The notes beneath the pieces are model-generated. The model searched no databases, was not told the DNA's origin, and worked only from the letters and a program-made list of their open reading frames with translations. This document shows, piece by piece, positions 33,205 to 42,199 of a DNA stretch of 64,000 bases. The stretch lies in NCBI RefSeq assembly GCF_008086345.1, contig NZ_CP043006.1:406032-470031 (forward strand), read 5' to 3'. This stretch comes from Chitinophaga sp. XS-30. Lineage in GTDB: Bacteria; Bacteroidota; Bacteroidia; Chitinophagales; Chitinophagaceae. How positions within the stretch are numbered: position 1 is the first letter of the stretch; each line of letters begins with the position of its first letter. Made by a program: the position numbers and the translations under genes.

Positions 33205-34728
33205 TTAAAAGTCAATTTTAGCAAAGCAAATATAATTCCGGTAAATACAGGGAATGATCACGGTGCGGGCGGCGATCTGCTTGCCATAACGCGGCATCCA
33301 GGTAAACCCTTTGTCCAGATTGCGGAGCGTGGGCTTGCGGCTCACCTTGCCGTCCGGTCCGATGGTATTCTCTGACAGCACATACTGGCGGCGGTCCAGC
33401 TCATTGAACAGGAAATGCAGTTCACTGCCTACATTCACCAGCATATAGCTCAGGTACAGGTCTGCCCCGTCATCGAACTGGCTCTTATGCACAAAGTTGC
33501 TGTATTGCATTTCTCCCTTTTCGTCGAAGGACAGGATGGCGATGTTATCGTAATGATAACGGGTGCCGTGCATGTCGTTCCAGCCATAGGGGTTGTAGTA
33601 ATATGGCGAGTAGGGGGAATAATAATACGGATAGTAGCCACCCATGCCTCCCATACCGCCGTACATATAGTTCCAGCGGTTCCAGGGCTGGGTGCGCGAG
33701 GTGGTATAATAGGCTTCCGCGGTCATGAGGAAACCGCCGTCTTTTGTGAAGACGATCTTGCGGATAAAGTAGTCGTTGAATGCGGAAGGAGCCGACGATT
33801 CGCCGCGTGCATTCTGTTTCAGTTCGGGACTGAAGGCGGTGGCCTTTTCGAATATTTTTTGCTTTGTAGCGAGGTCCAGCCGCAGCATATATATGCCTTC
33901 CACGTTCCCCCGGCGGCGTTCGTAGTAGAAGGCGGTAACAAGCGCCTGTTTGCTGTTGTTATCCAGCTTCACTTTAATCTCGTCCAGCAATATCCCTTTG
34001 ACCTCAAATGGCTGCACTTCAAAACTGTCCACAACGGCGCGTTTCACCACCAGGTTGCCGCTGACGATATAATCCCGGGAATTGCCTCTTTCCAGCTTTG
34101 TAAACACCAGGTCCCCTTCATTATTCAGGTTAAAATTGCTCAGGAACTGCCGCTTGGCCTCCATGGGGAGCGATACGCGGCTGTTGTTGACCAGGTTGAA
34201 ATTGCTGTCGTACAGAAAGGTATAGAATACGTGATTGTCCTCCTTGTCCTGATTGATCTTGTACAGCAGGATGCGTTCCTTATCTTCCGATACTTCTACG
34301 GAATAGACCTTGTTCTCTTTGGAGTAGTTGCCAATGCGGGTGGAATCCACCATGACGGGCGCTGTTTCAAAAACGCCGTTGCCGTTCAGTTTGCCCACGA
34401 AGCTGTACACGGCGTCCCTGCGCTGGAACTGGTAGATCATGTAGGCCTTGTCCTGATACCCCACAAAATCCACGCTGATCAGTTTTTTGGGGAGAAAATC
34501 CAGCTTCACACGATCTTTCAGCTGCATACCATTATCATATACGGAGATGTTATAATCTCCGCGGTCCGCTTTATACACCAGGATGTTCCCGGATATTCTG
34601 CCGATGATCTCGAATTCGGTGGTCTTATAGTCATCGCGTTCCGGCTCCGAGTAAGTGACTTTCTGTGCGGAAGCGGCCGTGGTAAGTAGTATCAGGGCAA
34701 AAAACCGTAAGATATAGCGAATGCGCAT
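33205..34728 (-). CDS. Secreted protein of unknown function with Tyr/Gly/Pro-rich insert
   Basis: Exported protein of 507 residues. Signal peptide (FFALILLTTAASA), then repeated short beta-strand patterns suggesting a beta-propeller or other all-beta fold. At about 370-395 an insert rich in Tyr, Gly and Pro (NYMYGGMGGMGGYYPYYY and several PYYY/SPY repeats) interrupts the domain. No catalytic motif or lipobox was seen. It forms a pair with the membrane protein gene downstream, conserved context for which no function is known to me. A divergent 143-bp region with a 9-bp inverted repeat separates it from the epimerase gene. Confidence 0.75.
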   Translation of the reverse strand: MRIRYILRFFALILLTTAASAQKVTYSEPERDDYKTTEFEIIGRISGNILVYKADRGDYNISVYDNGMQLKDRVKLDFLPKKLISVDFVGYQDKAYMIYQFQRRDAVYSFVGKLNGNGVFETAPVMVDSTRIGNYSKENKVYSVEVSEDKERILLYKINQDKEDNHVFYTFLYDSNFNLVNNSRVSLPMEAKRQFLSNFNLNNEGDLVFTKLERGNSRDYIVSGNLVVKRAVVDSFEVQPFEVKGILLDEIKVKLDNNSKQALVTAFYYERRRGNVEGIYMLRLDLATKQKIFEKATAFSPELKQNARGESSAPSAFNDYFIRKIVFTKDGGFLMTAEAYYTTSRTQPWNRWNYMYGGMGGMGGYYPYYYSPYSPYYYNPYGWNDMHGTRYHYDNIAILSFDEKGEMQYSNFVHKSQFDDGADLYLSYMLVNVGSELHFLFNELDRRQYVLSENTIGPDGKVSRKPTLRNLDKGFTWMPRYGKQIAARTVIIPCIYRNYICFAKIDF

Positions 34729-34740
34729 GACAATTATTTA

Positions 34741-34801
34741 AGGTTTGATACAGGATAAACGTTTCGCGCTGCTGTTTTATGCATGCTGCTGCATCAAACC
34801 T
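34741..34801. promoter_or_regulatory. Inverted repeat in a divergent promoter region
   Basis: AGGTTTGAT (34741-34749) and ATCAAACCT (34793-34801) form a perfect 9-bp inverted repeat with a 43-base spacer, between the secreted-protein gene and the epimerase gene. A shared operator is possible; no other support. Confidence 0.3.
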
Positions 34802-34871
34802 ACACGAAAATTATCTTTTTGCAAAGGGATGGGGGATGTACGGTTGATATTTTATTATGTACTTTTATTTT

Positions 34872-35795
34872 ATGGATACGGTATTAATCACAGGCGGAAC
34901 CGGCCTTGTAGGGCGGGCACTGACAACATTGCTGCTGGAACGGGGGTATAACGTGATCATTCTTACGAGGCGGCCCCGGGCTTCCAGCCATCCTCAGCTC
35001 CGTTTTGCCCAATGGGACCTGGACCGCAAAACGCTGGATCCCACCGCTTTGCAGGAGGCGGACCACATCGTCCATCTTGCCGGCGCCAATGTTGCGGACA
35101 AGCGGTGGACAGCGCAACGCAAGCAGGAGATACTGGACAGCCGTGTGCAGAGCGCCCGGCTTTTATATGAGCGGCTGGCCGATACCTCCAACAATATAAA
35201 AAAAGTGATCAGCGCATCGGCTACCGGGTATTACGGGCCATTCAAAGGCGACATCTTCCGGGAAGACGCGCCTCCGGCGGATGATTTTCTCGGGGTCACC
35301 TGCGAGGCCTGGGAGAACAGTGTGCGGAAGATGGAAGATCTGGGCAAGAAGGTGATCATTCTCCGTACCGGGCTCGTGCTGAGCCTGGAAGGCGGCGCGC
35401 TGAAAGAATTCAGCAAACCCCTGAAGCTGGGCTTCGCTACCGTAATGGGGGATGGAGAACAATGGGTGAGCTGGATACACCTGCACGACCTGGTGCGGCT
35501 ATATTTCAATGCCATCGTGAACGACCGGCTGCAGGGGGTGTACAATGCCGTTTCGCCGAGCCCCGTTACCAATGAAGAACTGGTGCTGGCACTGGCCCGC
35601 GCCGCAAAAGGGAACAGTTTCGTATCCGTTCATATACCGGCGTTTGCGCTGAAGCTCGCATTGGGTGAAATGAGCGTCGAAGTGCTGAAGAGCGTTAAAG
35701 TGTCGGCGGACAAGATCAGGGAAACGGGCTTTCTTTTTTCCTATCCTGAAGTGGCAGGGGCTATGGAGCAATTGCTGCTGACGAAAAAGAAGTAA
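34872..35795 (+). CDS. TIGR01777-family NAD-dependent epimerase/dehydratase
   Basis: Extended SDR-fold protein of 307 residues. The nucleotide-binding loop is LITGGTGLVGRAL (residues 5-17). The hydrophobic HLAGANVADKRWT and the SASATGYYG segment (family Ser-x-x-x-x-Tyr-Gly-like) follow, and a C-terminal DUF1731-like part contains HIPAFALKLALGEMS. These are the marks of the YfcH/SulA-like TIGR01777 proteins, whose substrate is unknown. The ATG at 34872 was chosen as the family start; an upstream ATG at 34857 adds only MYFYF. Single-gene unit. Confidence 0.88.
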   Translation: MDTVLITGGTGLVGRALTTLLLERGYNVIILTRRPRASSHPQLRFAQWDLDRKTLDPTALQEADHIVHLAGANVADKRWTAQRKQEILDSRVQSARLLYERLADTSNNIKKVISASATGYYGPFKGDIFREDAPPADDFLGVTCEAWENSVRKMEDLGKKVIILRTGLVLSLEGGALKEFSKPLKLGFATVMGDGEQWVSWIHLHDLVRLYFNAIVNDRLQGVYNAVSPSPVTNEELVLALARAAKGNSFVSVHIPAFALKLALGEMSVEVLKSVKVSADKIRETGFLFSYPEVAGAMEQLLLTKKK

Positions 35796-35866
35796 ACGGC
35801 TGGCGGGACGTAATGCGTGACGGACGCACCTGCTGTAAATGATCACGTGTTATACCGTCCCTCATC

Positions 35867-37162
35867 TTATACAATCCCCAACGCTGTTTCCATTGCCTTT
35901 GCTTTCAGCAGGCATTCCTCCCACTCTTTTTGCGGATCGCTGTAAAACGTAATGGCCGAACCGGTCTGGAACGACACATATTCCTGCTCCGCATTGTACA
36001 GTATGCTCCTGATCACCACATTGAAATCGAAATCACCTTCCGGTGTGATGTAGCCGATAGCGCCGGAAAACAATCCCCTGCGCGACCGTTCGTATTGCTC
36101 TATCAGTTGCATGACCCTTACTTTTGGCGCCCCGGTCATGGAGCCCATGGGAAAGGCGTGGCGGATGGCGTCCGTGAAATGGAAGCGTTCATCCAGTGTA
36201 GCCGTTACCGTGGATATCATGTGATGCACCTGGGGGAAGGCATAGATACCGAACAGTTCGTCCACCTTCACGCTGCCCTGCACGGCGGTCCTGGACAGGT
36301 CATTGCGTACGAGGTCAACGATCATGACGTTTTCGGACTGTTCTTTTGCGCTTTGCAGGAGCGCTTCCCGCAGGAGGGCGTCCTGCGCAGGATCAGCGGA
36401 GCGCCTGGCCGTTCCTTTGATCGGTTGGGACAGCAGGCGGTTGCCCTGTTTTTTCAGGAAGCGTTCCGGGCTGGAGCAGGCCAGGTGTTTGTGACCGGTT
36501 TTGTACCAGGCCGCGAAAGGGGCCGGGGACAGGGCGTTCAGGCGGCGGAACAGCAGCAGGGGATCTGGAATGGCCATTCGCGCAAATTGTTCCCGGCAGA
36601 AATTCACTTCGTAGCAATCTCCTTTGCGGATATGCTCCTGCAGGGCTTTTACGGCATACAGGTAACCGGCGTGGTCAATGGGACTTTGCAGCGGAACGGG
36701 CGTCCAGGTGACGTCCGCAGGCGGGTTTGCCGGTTCGCGGAGGCATTCGGCGAGGATCTGTTTTGCGGCGGTTTCCGTCAGCCCCTCTCCGCTGATGGTC
36801 AGTTCCTGTTGGCGGAGATGAAGGAGATAGCGGGGACGGAAGAAAAACATATCAGGGAAGCCGATACCGTCAGGATGTGCGGAATGCAGGCGTTCCGTTT
36901 CATTTTTGAGATCGTAAGCGAGGTGACCGAACAGCCAGCCGGGGGCGGTGTCATGAAAAGCGCGAAGCTGCTCAAAGGCGTTACCGGCGGGGCATTCCAG
37001 CACTTCCAGCGCATCCGCGGCCAGCAGTGCTTCTGCGTGATGGCCAGTCAGCCGGTATTCATTATTGTCCAAAAAACAACAGATGTTGAACCGGTTACCC
37101 CAGCTCAACATCTGTTGTTTAAATGCGCTTATATTATTTACAGGAAAACTGTATGATAGCAC
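35867..37162 (-). CDS. pabB: Aminodeoxychorismate synthase component I
   Basis: Converts chorismate and ammonia to 4-amino-4-deoxychorismate for folate synthesis. The 431-residue chorismate-binding fold has PIKGTARR with K249 (the PabB/salicylate-type lysine, not the TrpE alanine), ENVMIVDLVRNDL, and GSMTGAPK. The GTG at 37162 is the most upstream start, nine bases after the acidic-protein gene. Some ambiguity remains because the next ATG is at codon 18. No glutaminase subunit (PabA) is nearby. Co-transcription with the acidic protein and perhaps purA is suggested by spacing. Confidence 0.88.
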   Translation of the reverse strand: MLSYSFPVNNISAFKQQMLSWGNRFNICCFLDNNEYRLTGHHAEALLAADALEVLECPAGNAFEQLRAFHDTAPGWLFGHLAYDLKNETERLHSAHPDGIGFPDMFFFRPRYLLHLRQQELTISGEGLTETAAKQILAECLREPANPPADVTWTPVPLQSPIDHAGYLYAVKALQEHIRKGDCYEVNFCREQFARMAIPDPLLLFRRLNALSPAPFAAWYKTGHKHLACSSPERFLKKQGNRLLSQPIKGTARRSADPAQDALLREALLQSAKEQSENVMIVDLVRNDLSRTAVQGSVKVDELFGIYAFPQVHHMISTVTATLDERFHFTDAIRHAFPMGSMTGAPKVRVMQLIEQYERSRRGLFSGAIGYITPEGDFDFNVVIRSILYNAEQEYVSFQTGSAITFYSDPQKEWEECLLKAKAMETALGIV

Positions 37163-37171
37163 TATTGCGGA

Positions 37172-37699
37172 TTAGAAATCATCGTCGTCATCATCAAAGC
37201 GGTCGTTGAACATATCCATGTCCTTGAAGTCATCGTCAAAGCCCAGATCATCATCGTCATCACCTTTTTTGCTGGGGCGGCCACGTTTGCTTTTGGCTTT
37301 GGGAATATCAAACTCTTCAAAATCGGGATCATAATCTTCATCTTCACCTTTTTCCCAGGCATCGTCATCATCATCCAGATCGTCATCATCATCTAAATCA
37401 TCATCATCGTCATCATCCTTCTTCTTTTTCGCTCCGGCTTTGGCACCTTTCTTTGCTCCTTTTTTAGGCGCATCATCCTCGTCTTCGTCATCCTCGTCAT
37501 CATCATCTGCACCGGATTTAGTGGCGAGCTTATCTGATTTTTTAGAAGCAGACTTACGGGGAGTTTCCTCCTCGCCCTCCTCCTCATCTTCGTCTGCATC
37601 TTTCTCGGGCTTTGCAACAGCTTTCTTTTCAGCCGCTTTATCAGTCTTCGGAGAAGCAGGTTTTTTAGTCTCTTTTTCTTTATCAGATTTTGATTTCAT
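37172..37699 (-). CDS. Highly acidic, low-complexity protein with AT-hook motif
   Basis: A 175-residue protein of almost only Lys, Asp, Glu and Ala. A basic N-terminus (KKPASPKTDKAAEKKAVAK) is followed by alternating acidic (Asp7, Asp5) and basic (KKGAKKGAKAGAKKKK) tracts, then KRGRPSKKG near 139, the core of an AT-hook minor-groove binding motif. It ends DDDDDF. Charge-patterned proteins of this form with RGRP hooks are known in Bacteroidota and plants as chromatin-like or primosomal accessory proteins, but no function is assigned. The GAT/GAC runs can slip during replication, so tract lengths may vary. It has a normal ATG after an A/T-rich leader and precedes pabB by nine bases. Confidence 0.75.
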   Translation of the reverse strand: MKSKSDKEKETKKPASPKTDKAAEKKAVAKPEKDADEDEEEGEEETPRKSASKKSDKLATKSGADDDDEDDEDEDDAPKKGAKKGAKAGAKKKKDDDDDDDLDDDDDLDDDDDAWEKGEDEDYDPDFEEFDIPKAKSKRGRPSKKGDDDDDLGFDDDFKDMDMFNDRFDDDDDDF

Positions 37700-37795
37700 A
37701 ATGGTACGTTGCTATTAGATTCTGGCGTAAAGTTTTAACAGTTTTTTTGATTAGCCAAATTTTTTTTTGACTGTTTTTTTTGTATTTTTTTGACT

Positions 37796-39058
37796 TTACT
37801 TTTCGAGGATCTGGTCCCTTCCAGGGCCGTTTGACACGTATTGTACGGGTACGTTCAGATAGCTTTCCACAAAAGACAGGAATTTCTTCATTTCGGCTGG
37901 CAATGTGTCATATGCCGCGCTGTCTGCTGTTGCTTCCGTCCATCCCTCAAAGTGTTCCAGTACGGGTTTGATACTCAGGCCGTTCAGCTGGAAAGGCATT
38001 TCTTTTGTCTGCTTACCGTCAATCTCGTATGCAACACAGGCATCTACCTGGTCAAATGCGTCCAGTACGTCGCTTTTTGTCATGACCAGTTGGGTGACAC
38101 CGCTTAGCATGCAGGTATAATCCAGGGCAACGAGGTCTATCCAGCCGCAGCGGCGGGGGCGGCCTGTGGTGGCGCCGAACTCGTTACCGGCCTTGCGAAG
38201 GGTTTCCCCGGTCTCATCTTCCAGTTCAGTGGGAAAGGGGCCGCTGCCCACGCGGGTGCAGTAGGCTTTTGTCACGCCGATCACTTCCTCGATCCATTTC
38301 GGGGCAATGCCCAGGCCGGTGCAAACGCCGGCGGAGATGGTATTAGAGGAGGTTACAAAGGGGTATGTGCCGAAATCCACATCCAGCATGCTTCCCTGGG
38401 CGCCTTCCGCCAGCACTTTTTTGCCGGCTTTGAGGTATCCGTTGAGCCAGTATTCGCCGCTCACGATGTTCATTTCTTTCAGGAAAGCCACGGCTTCAAA
38501 GAATTCCTTTTCCCATTCGGTGATATCTTCGGTAAAATCGTAGTTGGCCAGCAGTTGCAGGTGCTTGGTCTTGAGCTTGCCGTAGGCCGCTTCAAAATCA
38601 GGATGCATCACATCGCCCACACGGAGGCCGTTGCGGCCGGTCTTGTCCATATACGCAGGCCCTATCCCTTTGAGGGTGGAGCCGATCTTCTCCAGGCCTT
38701 TGCTCAGCTCGGAAGCCTTGTCCAGCGCGCGGTGGGTAGGTACGATGATGTGGGTCTTCTCTGCAATGAAAAGATTCTTTTTGAGGTCAATGCCCAGTGC
38801 GGCCACTTTTTCGCATTCCTTTTTAAAGGTAACCGGGTCCAGCACCACGCCATTGCCGATGAGGTTGAGGGTATTGGAGTGGAAAACGCCGGAAGGAATG
38901 GTGTGCAGCACCACTTTCTGACCATCGACATACAGGGTATGACCCGCGTTGGGGCCGCCCTGGAATCGGGCTATTATGTCATATTTGCCCGCAAAGTAAT
39001 CTACGATCTTGCCTTTGCCTTCATCGCCCCATTGCAGCCCCAGCAGTACATCTACCAT
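37796..39058 (-). CDS. purA: Adenylosuccinate synthetase
   Basis: Joins IMP and aspartate, using GTP, in the first committed step to AMP. It has 420 residues and the family start VDVLLGLQWGDEGKGK, with catalytic D12 and the P-loop-like GDEGKGK (11-17). H40 is in GGPNAGHTLYV, and the IMP site is in IGPAYMDKTGRNGLR and TTGRPRRCGW. The C-terminal VQYVSNGPGRDQIL is intact. It lies 77 bases after rsh in the same direction. PurA is a known target of (p)ppGpp inhibition, so the neighbourhood is functionally sensible, though possibly coincidental. Confidence 0.96.
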   Translation of the reverse strand: MVDVLLGLQWGDEGKGKIVDYFAGKYDIIARFQGGPNAGHTLYVDGQKVVLHTIPSGVFHSNTLNLIGNGVVLDPVTFKKECEKVAALGIDLKKNLFIAEKTHIIVPTHRALDKASELSKGLEKIGSTLKGIGPAYMDKTGRNGLRVGDVMHPDFEAAYGKLKTKHLQLLANYDFTEDITEWEKEFFEAVAFLKEMNIVSGEYWLNGYLKAGKKVLAEGAQGSMLDVDFGTYPFVTSSNTISAGVCTGLGIAPKWIEEVIGVTKAYCTRVGSGPFPTELEDETGETLRKAGNEFGATTGRPRRCGWIDLVALDYTCMLSGVTQLVMTKSDVLDAFDQVDACVAYEIDGKQTKEMPFQLNGLSIKPVLEHFEGWTEATADSAAYDTLPAEMKKFLSFVESYLNVPVQYVSNGPGRDQILEK

Positions 39059-39135
39059 TTTTGATCTTTGATTTATGGTTTAAAAGAGGAGCAAAAATAA
39101 GGCGATTGAATGAATTAAGGGAGAAATAAATAATC

Positions 39136-41367
39136 CTAGTCTTCCAGCCTGCTGATGCTCTGGATGCCGTCCAGTCCTTTCAGGCGGTCCACCAGCTCAT
39201 CCAGCTCGTCCTTGTCATGCACAAAAACCTTGATCAGGCCCTCGAACAGCCCTTCTTTGGATTCGATGGTGAGCCCGGCTATATTGATCTTCAGCTCGCC
39301 GGAGATGATATTGGTGATCTTGTGGATCACGCCCACATCGTCCATCCCGATGATCCGGAGACCGGTGAGGAAGGATATTTCGCGGTTTTTGACCCATTTC
39401 GTCTTCACCACGCGGTGGCCGTAGTGGGCCAGCAGCTGTGCGGCATTCGGACAGTTGGTGCGGTGGATCTTCAGGCCTTCGCTGGCGGTCACGAAGCCGA
39501 ATACATCGTCTCCGGGGATGGGGCGGCAGCAGTTGGCCAGTTTGTAAGCGATCTTGTCCGAGCTTTCCCCGAAGATGATCAGTTCCGCATCCTTTTTGGA
39601 TACCTGTTTATGATGCTCTTCCGGCTGCGGCTCGTGCACTTTCACCGGTTTGGGCGGTTCCAGCTTGTCTCCCAGCACATGGAACTGCTTCAGTTCCTTC
39701 AGGTCTATATTCTTCACCGCTATCTGGTAGTAAAGGTCCAGCGGCGACGGTTGTTTATAGAACTGCACCAGTTCGTTAATGTTGTATTGGCTGGCGGAGG
39801 CCTTGATATGGTCCAGCTTGCGCTCCAGCAGTTCCTTGCCGTCCATGGCCACTTTGCGCTTTTCTTCCTTGAGCGCGTCCTTGATCTTGCTTTTGGCTTT
39901 GGCGGTGAGCACAAAGTTGAGCCAGTCCTCTGAAGGTTTCTGCTTGTTGGAGGTGATGATCTCCACCTGGTCCCCGCTCCGCAGCTTGTGGCTGAGCGGC
40001 ACGAGTTTGTAGTTGACCTTGGCGCCGATGCACTTGTTGCCCACGGCGCTGTGGATGGAGTAGGCAAAATCCAGGGCGGTGGAGTTCACCGGCAGTATCT
40101 TGAGGTCCCCTTTGGGGGTGTAGACGTATATTTCTTCAGTGAAGAGGTTGCTTTTGAAGTCTGCCAGGAAGTCCAGCGTATTGGAATCGGGACTGCTGAG
40201 TATTTCGCGGATCTGGTTGAACCACTGGTCGAACTTCGATTCCTGCACGGACTGGTTCCCTTCTTTATAGCGCCAGTGGGCGGCTACGCCTTTTTCCGCA
40301 TAGTCGTTCATCCTTTTGCTCCGTATCTGCACTTCCACCCATTTGCCGTTGGGGCCCATTACGGTCACGTGCAGGGCTTCGTAGCCGTTGCTTTTGGGGT
40401 TGCTGAGCCAGTCACGGGTGCGTTCGGGGCTGGGGTGGTAAAAATCGGTGATGATGGAATATACTTTCCAGCAATCCGCTTTTTCCTTGTCTATCGGTGA
40501 ATCCAGGATGATGCGGATGGCAAAAAGATCGTACACCTGTTCGAACTCCACACCCTTTGTCTTGATCTTGTTCCAGATGGAGTGGATGCTTTTGGGGCGG
40601 CCGTGTATCTCGAAGGTATAACCTTCTTCCTGGAGCACTTCCTTGATAGGTTTGATGAATTCGTTGATATAGCGGGTGCGTTCGCGTTTGGTCTCCTTGA
40701 GCCTTTTGGCGATCTCCCGGTATTTATCCTGTTCCGTGTACTTCATGGCGAGGTCTTCCAGCTCGCTTTTGATGATGTACAGGCCGAGGCGGTGGGCCAG
40801 GGGAGCGTAGATAAATACGGTTTCGGAGGCTATTTTGAGCTGTTTCTCCCGGCTCATGCTGTCCAGCGTGCGCATGTTGTGCAGGCGGTCCGCCAGTTTG
40901 ATGAGGATGACGCGGGGGTCATCCGCCAGGGTGAGCAGTATTTTCTTGAAGTTTTCCGCCTGGGTGGTGCTGGTATTGGAATCGATGACATTGGAGATCT
41001 TGGTGAGGCCGTTGACGATGTTGGCGATCTCTATACCAAACTCCCTTTCCACGTCTTCGAGCGTAACCTCGGTGTCTTCCACGGTATCGTGCAGCAGGGC
41101 GCAGATGGCGGAGCGCACCCCCAACCCTATTTCTTCCACGGTGATCTGGGCTACGGCCAGGGGGTGGAGGATATATGGTTCACCGGATTTGCGGCGCATA
41201 TCTTTATGGGCGTCCGCTGCCATTTCAAAGGCAGTACGTACCAACTCACGGTCGCCTTTCTTCAAACGGGGTTTGAGCGCCCTCAACAGGGCCCGGTAAT
41301 GCCGGACGATCTCTTTCTTTTCCTGTTCTTCGTCGAGATTATATTTTTGAACGGTCATCGTTTCCAT
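39136..41367 (-). CDS. rsh: RelA/SpoT-family (p)ppGpp synthetase/hydrolase
   Basis: Bifunctional stringent-response enzyme of 743 residues. The N-terminal HD hydrolase is complete: H54, H68, and H93-D94 with E97-D98 (LLHDTVEDTE). The synthetase domain follows (about 230-370) with GRPKSIHSIWNKI, RIILDSPID and GYEALHVTV. The regulatory half has TGS (about 390-450), a helical domain, the conserved-cysteine segment NCCRPIPGDDVFGF near 632, and a C-terminal ACT domain. Both active sites look intact, so synthesis and hydrolysis are expected, as usual for the single long Rsh of Bacteroidota. It starts METMTV, and an internal ATG three codons later is an alternative. Confidence 0.95.
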   Translation of the reverse strand: METMTVQKYNLDEEQEKKEIVRHYRALLRALKPRLKKGDRELVRTAFEMAADAHKDMRRKSGEPYILHPLAVAQITVEEIGLGVRSAICALLHDTVEDTEVTLEDVEREFGIEIANIVNGLTKISNVIDSNTSTTQAENFKKILLTLADDPRVILIKLADRLHNMRTLDSMSREKQLKIASETVFIYAPLAHRLGLYIIKSELEDLAMKYTEQDKYREIAKRLKETKRERTRYINEFIKPIKEVLQEEGYTFEIHGRPKSIHSIWNKIKTKGVEFEQVYDLFAIRIILDSPIDKEKADCWKVYSIITDFYHPSPERTRDWLSNPKSNGYEALHVTVMGPNGKWVEVQIRSKRMNDYAEKGVAAHWRYKEGNQSVQESKFDQWFNQIREILSSPDSNTLDFLADFKSNLFTEEIYVYTPKGDLKILPVNSTALDFAYSIHSAVGNKCIGAKVNYKLVPLSHKLRSGDQVEIITSNKQKPSEDWLNFVLTAKAKSKIKDALKEEKRKVAMDGKELLERKLDHIKASASQYNINELVQFYKQPSPLDLYYQIAVKNIDLKELKQFHVLGDKLEPPKPVKVHEPQPEEHHKQVSKKDAELIIFGESSDKIAYKLANCCRPIPGDDVFGFVTASEGLKIHRTNCPNAAQLLAHYGHRVVKTKWVKNREISFLTGLRIIGMDDVGVIHKITNIISGELKINIAGLTIESKEGLFEGLIKVFVHDKDELDELVDRLKGLDGIQSISRLED

Positions 41368-41468
41368 GCAATAACAAAATTACGAAATCGGCAGCAGGAA
41401 AGAAAACGGCTGTTTAAATTGATAATCATTTAATTATGCATGGTAATGCGGGGTAGATGCGGGGAATA

Positions 41469-41499
41469 TTTTTATAATTACCGAAAAACGATACCTTTG
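41469..41499 (+). promoter_or_regulatory. Promoter of tRNA-Leu
   Basis: TACCTTTG at 41492-41499 matches TAnnTTTG exactly. A T-run at 41469-41473 lies at the -33 distance. Transcription would start about 15 bases before the tRNA. Confidence 0.6.
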
Positions 41500-41521
41500 C
41501 AATCCTTAAAATGGAGCGCAG

Positions 41522-41603
41522 GCGGATGTGGTGAAATTGGTAGACACGCCAGACTTAGGATCTGGTGCCGCGAGGCATGGGGGTTCGAGTCCCTTCATCC
41601 GCA
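41522..41603 (+). tRNA. tRNA-Leu (anticodon TAG)
   Basis: 82-nt class-II tRNA. The acceptor stem GCGGATG pairs with CATCCGC. The anticodon stem CCAGA/TCTGG holds the loop CTTAGGA with anticodon TAG. A variable arm (TGCCGCGAGGCA) and a T loop TTCGAGT follow. The discriminator is A and CCA is not encoded. AT-rich accessory genes begin about 120 bp downstream. Confidence 0.95.
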
Positions 41604-41618
41604 CAATCAAATTAAGAT

Positions 41619-41653
41619 GGGCTGTCTTTCGGTAAAGATGGCCCTTTCCTTTT
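41619..41653 (+). terminator. Terminator of tRNA-Leu
   Basis: GGGCTGTCTTT (41619-41629) pairs with AAAGATGGCCC (41634-41644) around CGGT, with two mismatches, followed by TTTCCTTTT. Confidence 0.7.
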
Positions 41654-41721
41654 GGTATCCCTGGCAATCCAGCCGTGCGTATTATAGAGGATATTTTCCG
41701 GCGGTAGCGGTCACAGCAGTT

Positions 41722-42186
41722 TCACCTCACCAACCCTGTTATATAGTTTCCCAATCTGTCAAATGCAGCTCCCCAGCCATTATAAAACCCCATTTCTTCC
41801 TGTTGCCGGCAATATTCTTCTGTAGGATGAATAACACTGAAGGTAAAGTCGGTTTTATCTCCCCTTTCTTCAAATAATACATATATGGTCACACCTGCTG
41901 TCATCGGCCTGAAGTCCGCGGAAGTCACAATCTTCTCCGGAGGAACAATCTCGGAATAAATGCCTTCGGAAATAAATTCACTGCCATCCGGCATCGGCAT
42001 AACGTACTTCCATTTGCCACCCACCTTGAATTCGTGGCAAACTACTGTCACATGCATTCCGGCAAGTGCCCACCATTGAACAATATGTTCAGCGCTGGTC
42101 CACGCCTCCCATACTGTTTGCCTGGGCACATTGAATGTCTTTTTCAATGTAAGCACCCTTTTACTGATTTCATTCAGACTTTCCAT
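41722..42186 (-). CDS. SRPBCC/AHSA1-domain protein
   Basis: A 154-residue START-like fold of the AHSA1 (activator of Hsp90 ATPase homologue) group: LKKTFNVPRQTVWEAWTSAEHIVQWW near the N-terminus, VGGKWKYVM, and the C-terminal GWGAAFDRLGNYI. Such proteins bind small hydrophobic ligands, and their role here is unknown. The ATG at 42186 was chosen as the family start; the frame is open upstream but without family similarity. It follows the ArsR-family gene by 13 bases in the same direction. This is a common pairing in which the regulator controls the AHSA1 protein. Confidence 0.87.
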   Translation of the reverse strand: MESLNEISKRVLTLKKTFNVPRQTVWEAWTSAEHIVQWWALAGMHVTVVCHEFKVGGKWKYVMPMPDGSEFISEGIYSEIVPPEKIVTSADFRPMTAGVTIYVLFEERGDKTDFTFSVIHPTEEYCRQQEEMGFYNGWGAAFDRLGNYITGLVR

Positions 42187-42199
42187 TGTGTTTGCCTTT

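Noticed and set aside
33415..34689. A 424-codon open frame opposite the secreted Tyr-rich protein
   Set aside because: No signal, no recognisable motif; explained by GC-rich third positions of the real gene.
35930..37156. A 408-codon open frame opposite pabB
   Set aside because: The minus-strand pabB has all chorismate-binding motifs; the opposite frame has none.
41604..41721. tRNA-Leu 3' end duplication marking an integrated element
   Set aside because: I looked for a repeat of the TTCGAGTCCCTTCATCCGC end downstream and saw none inside the window.
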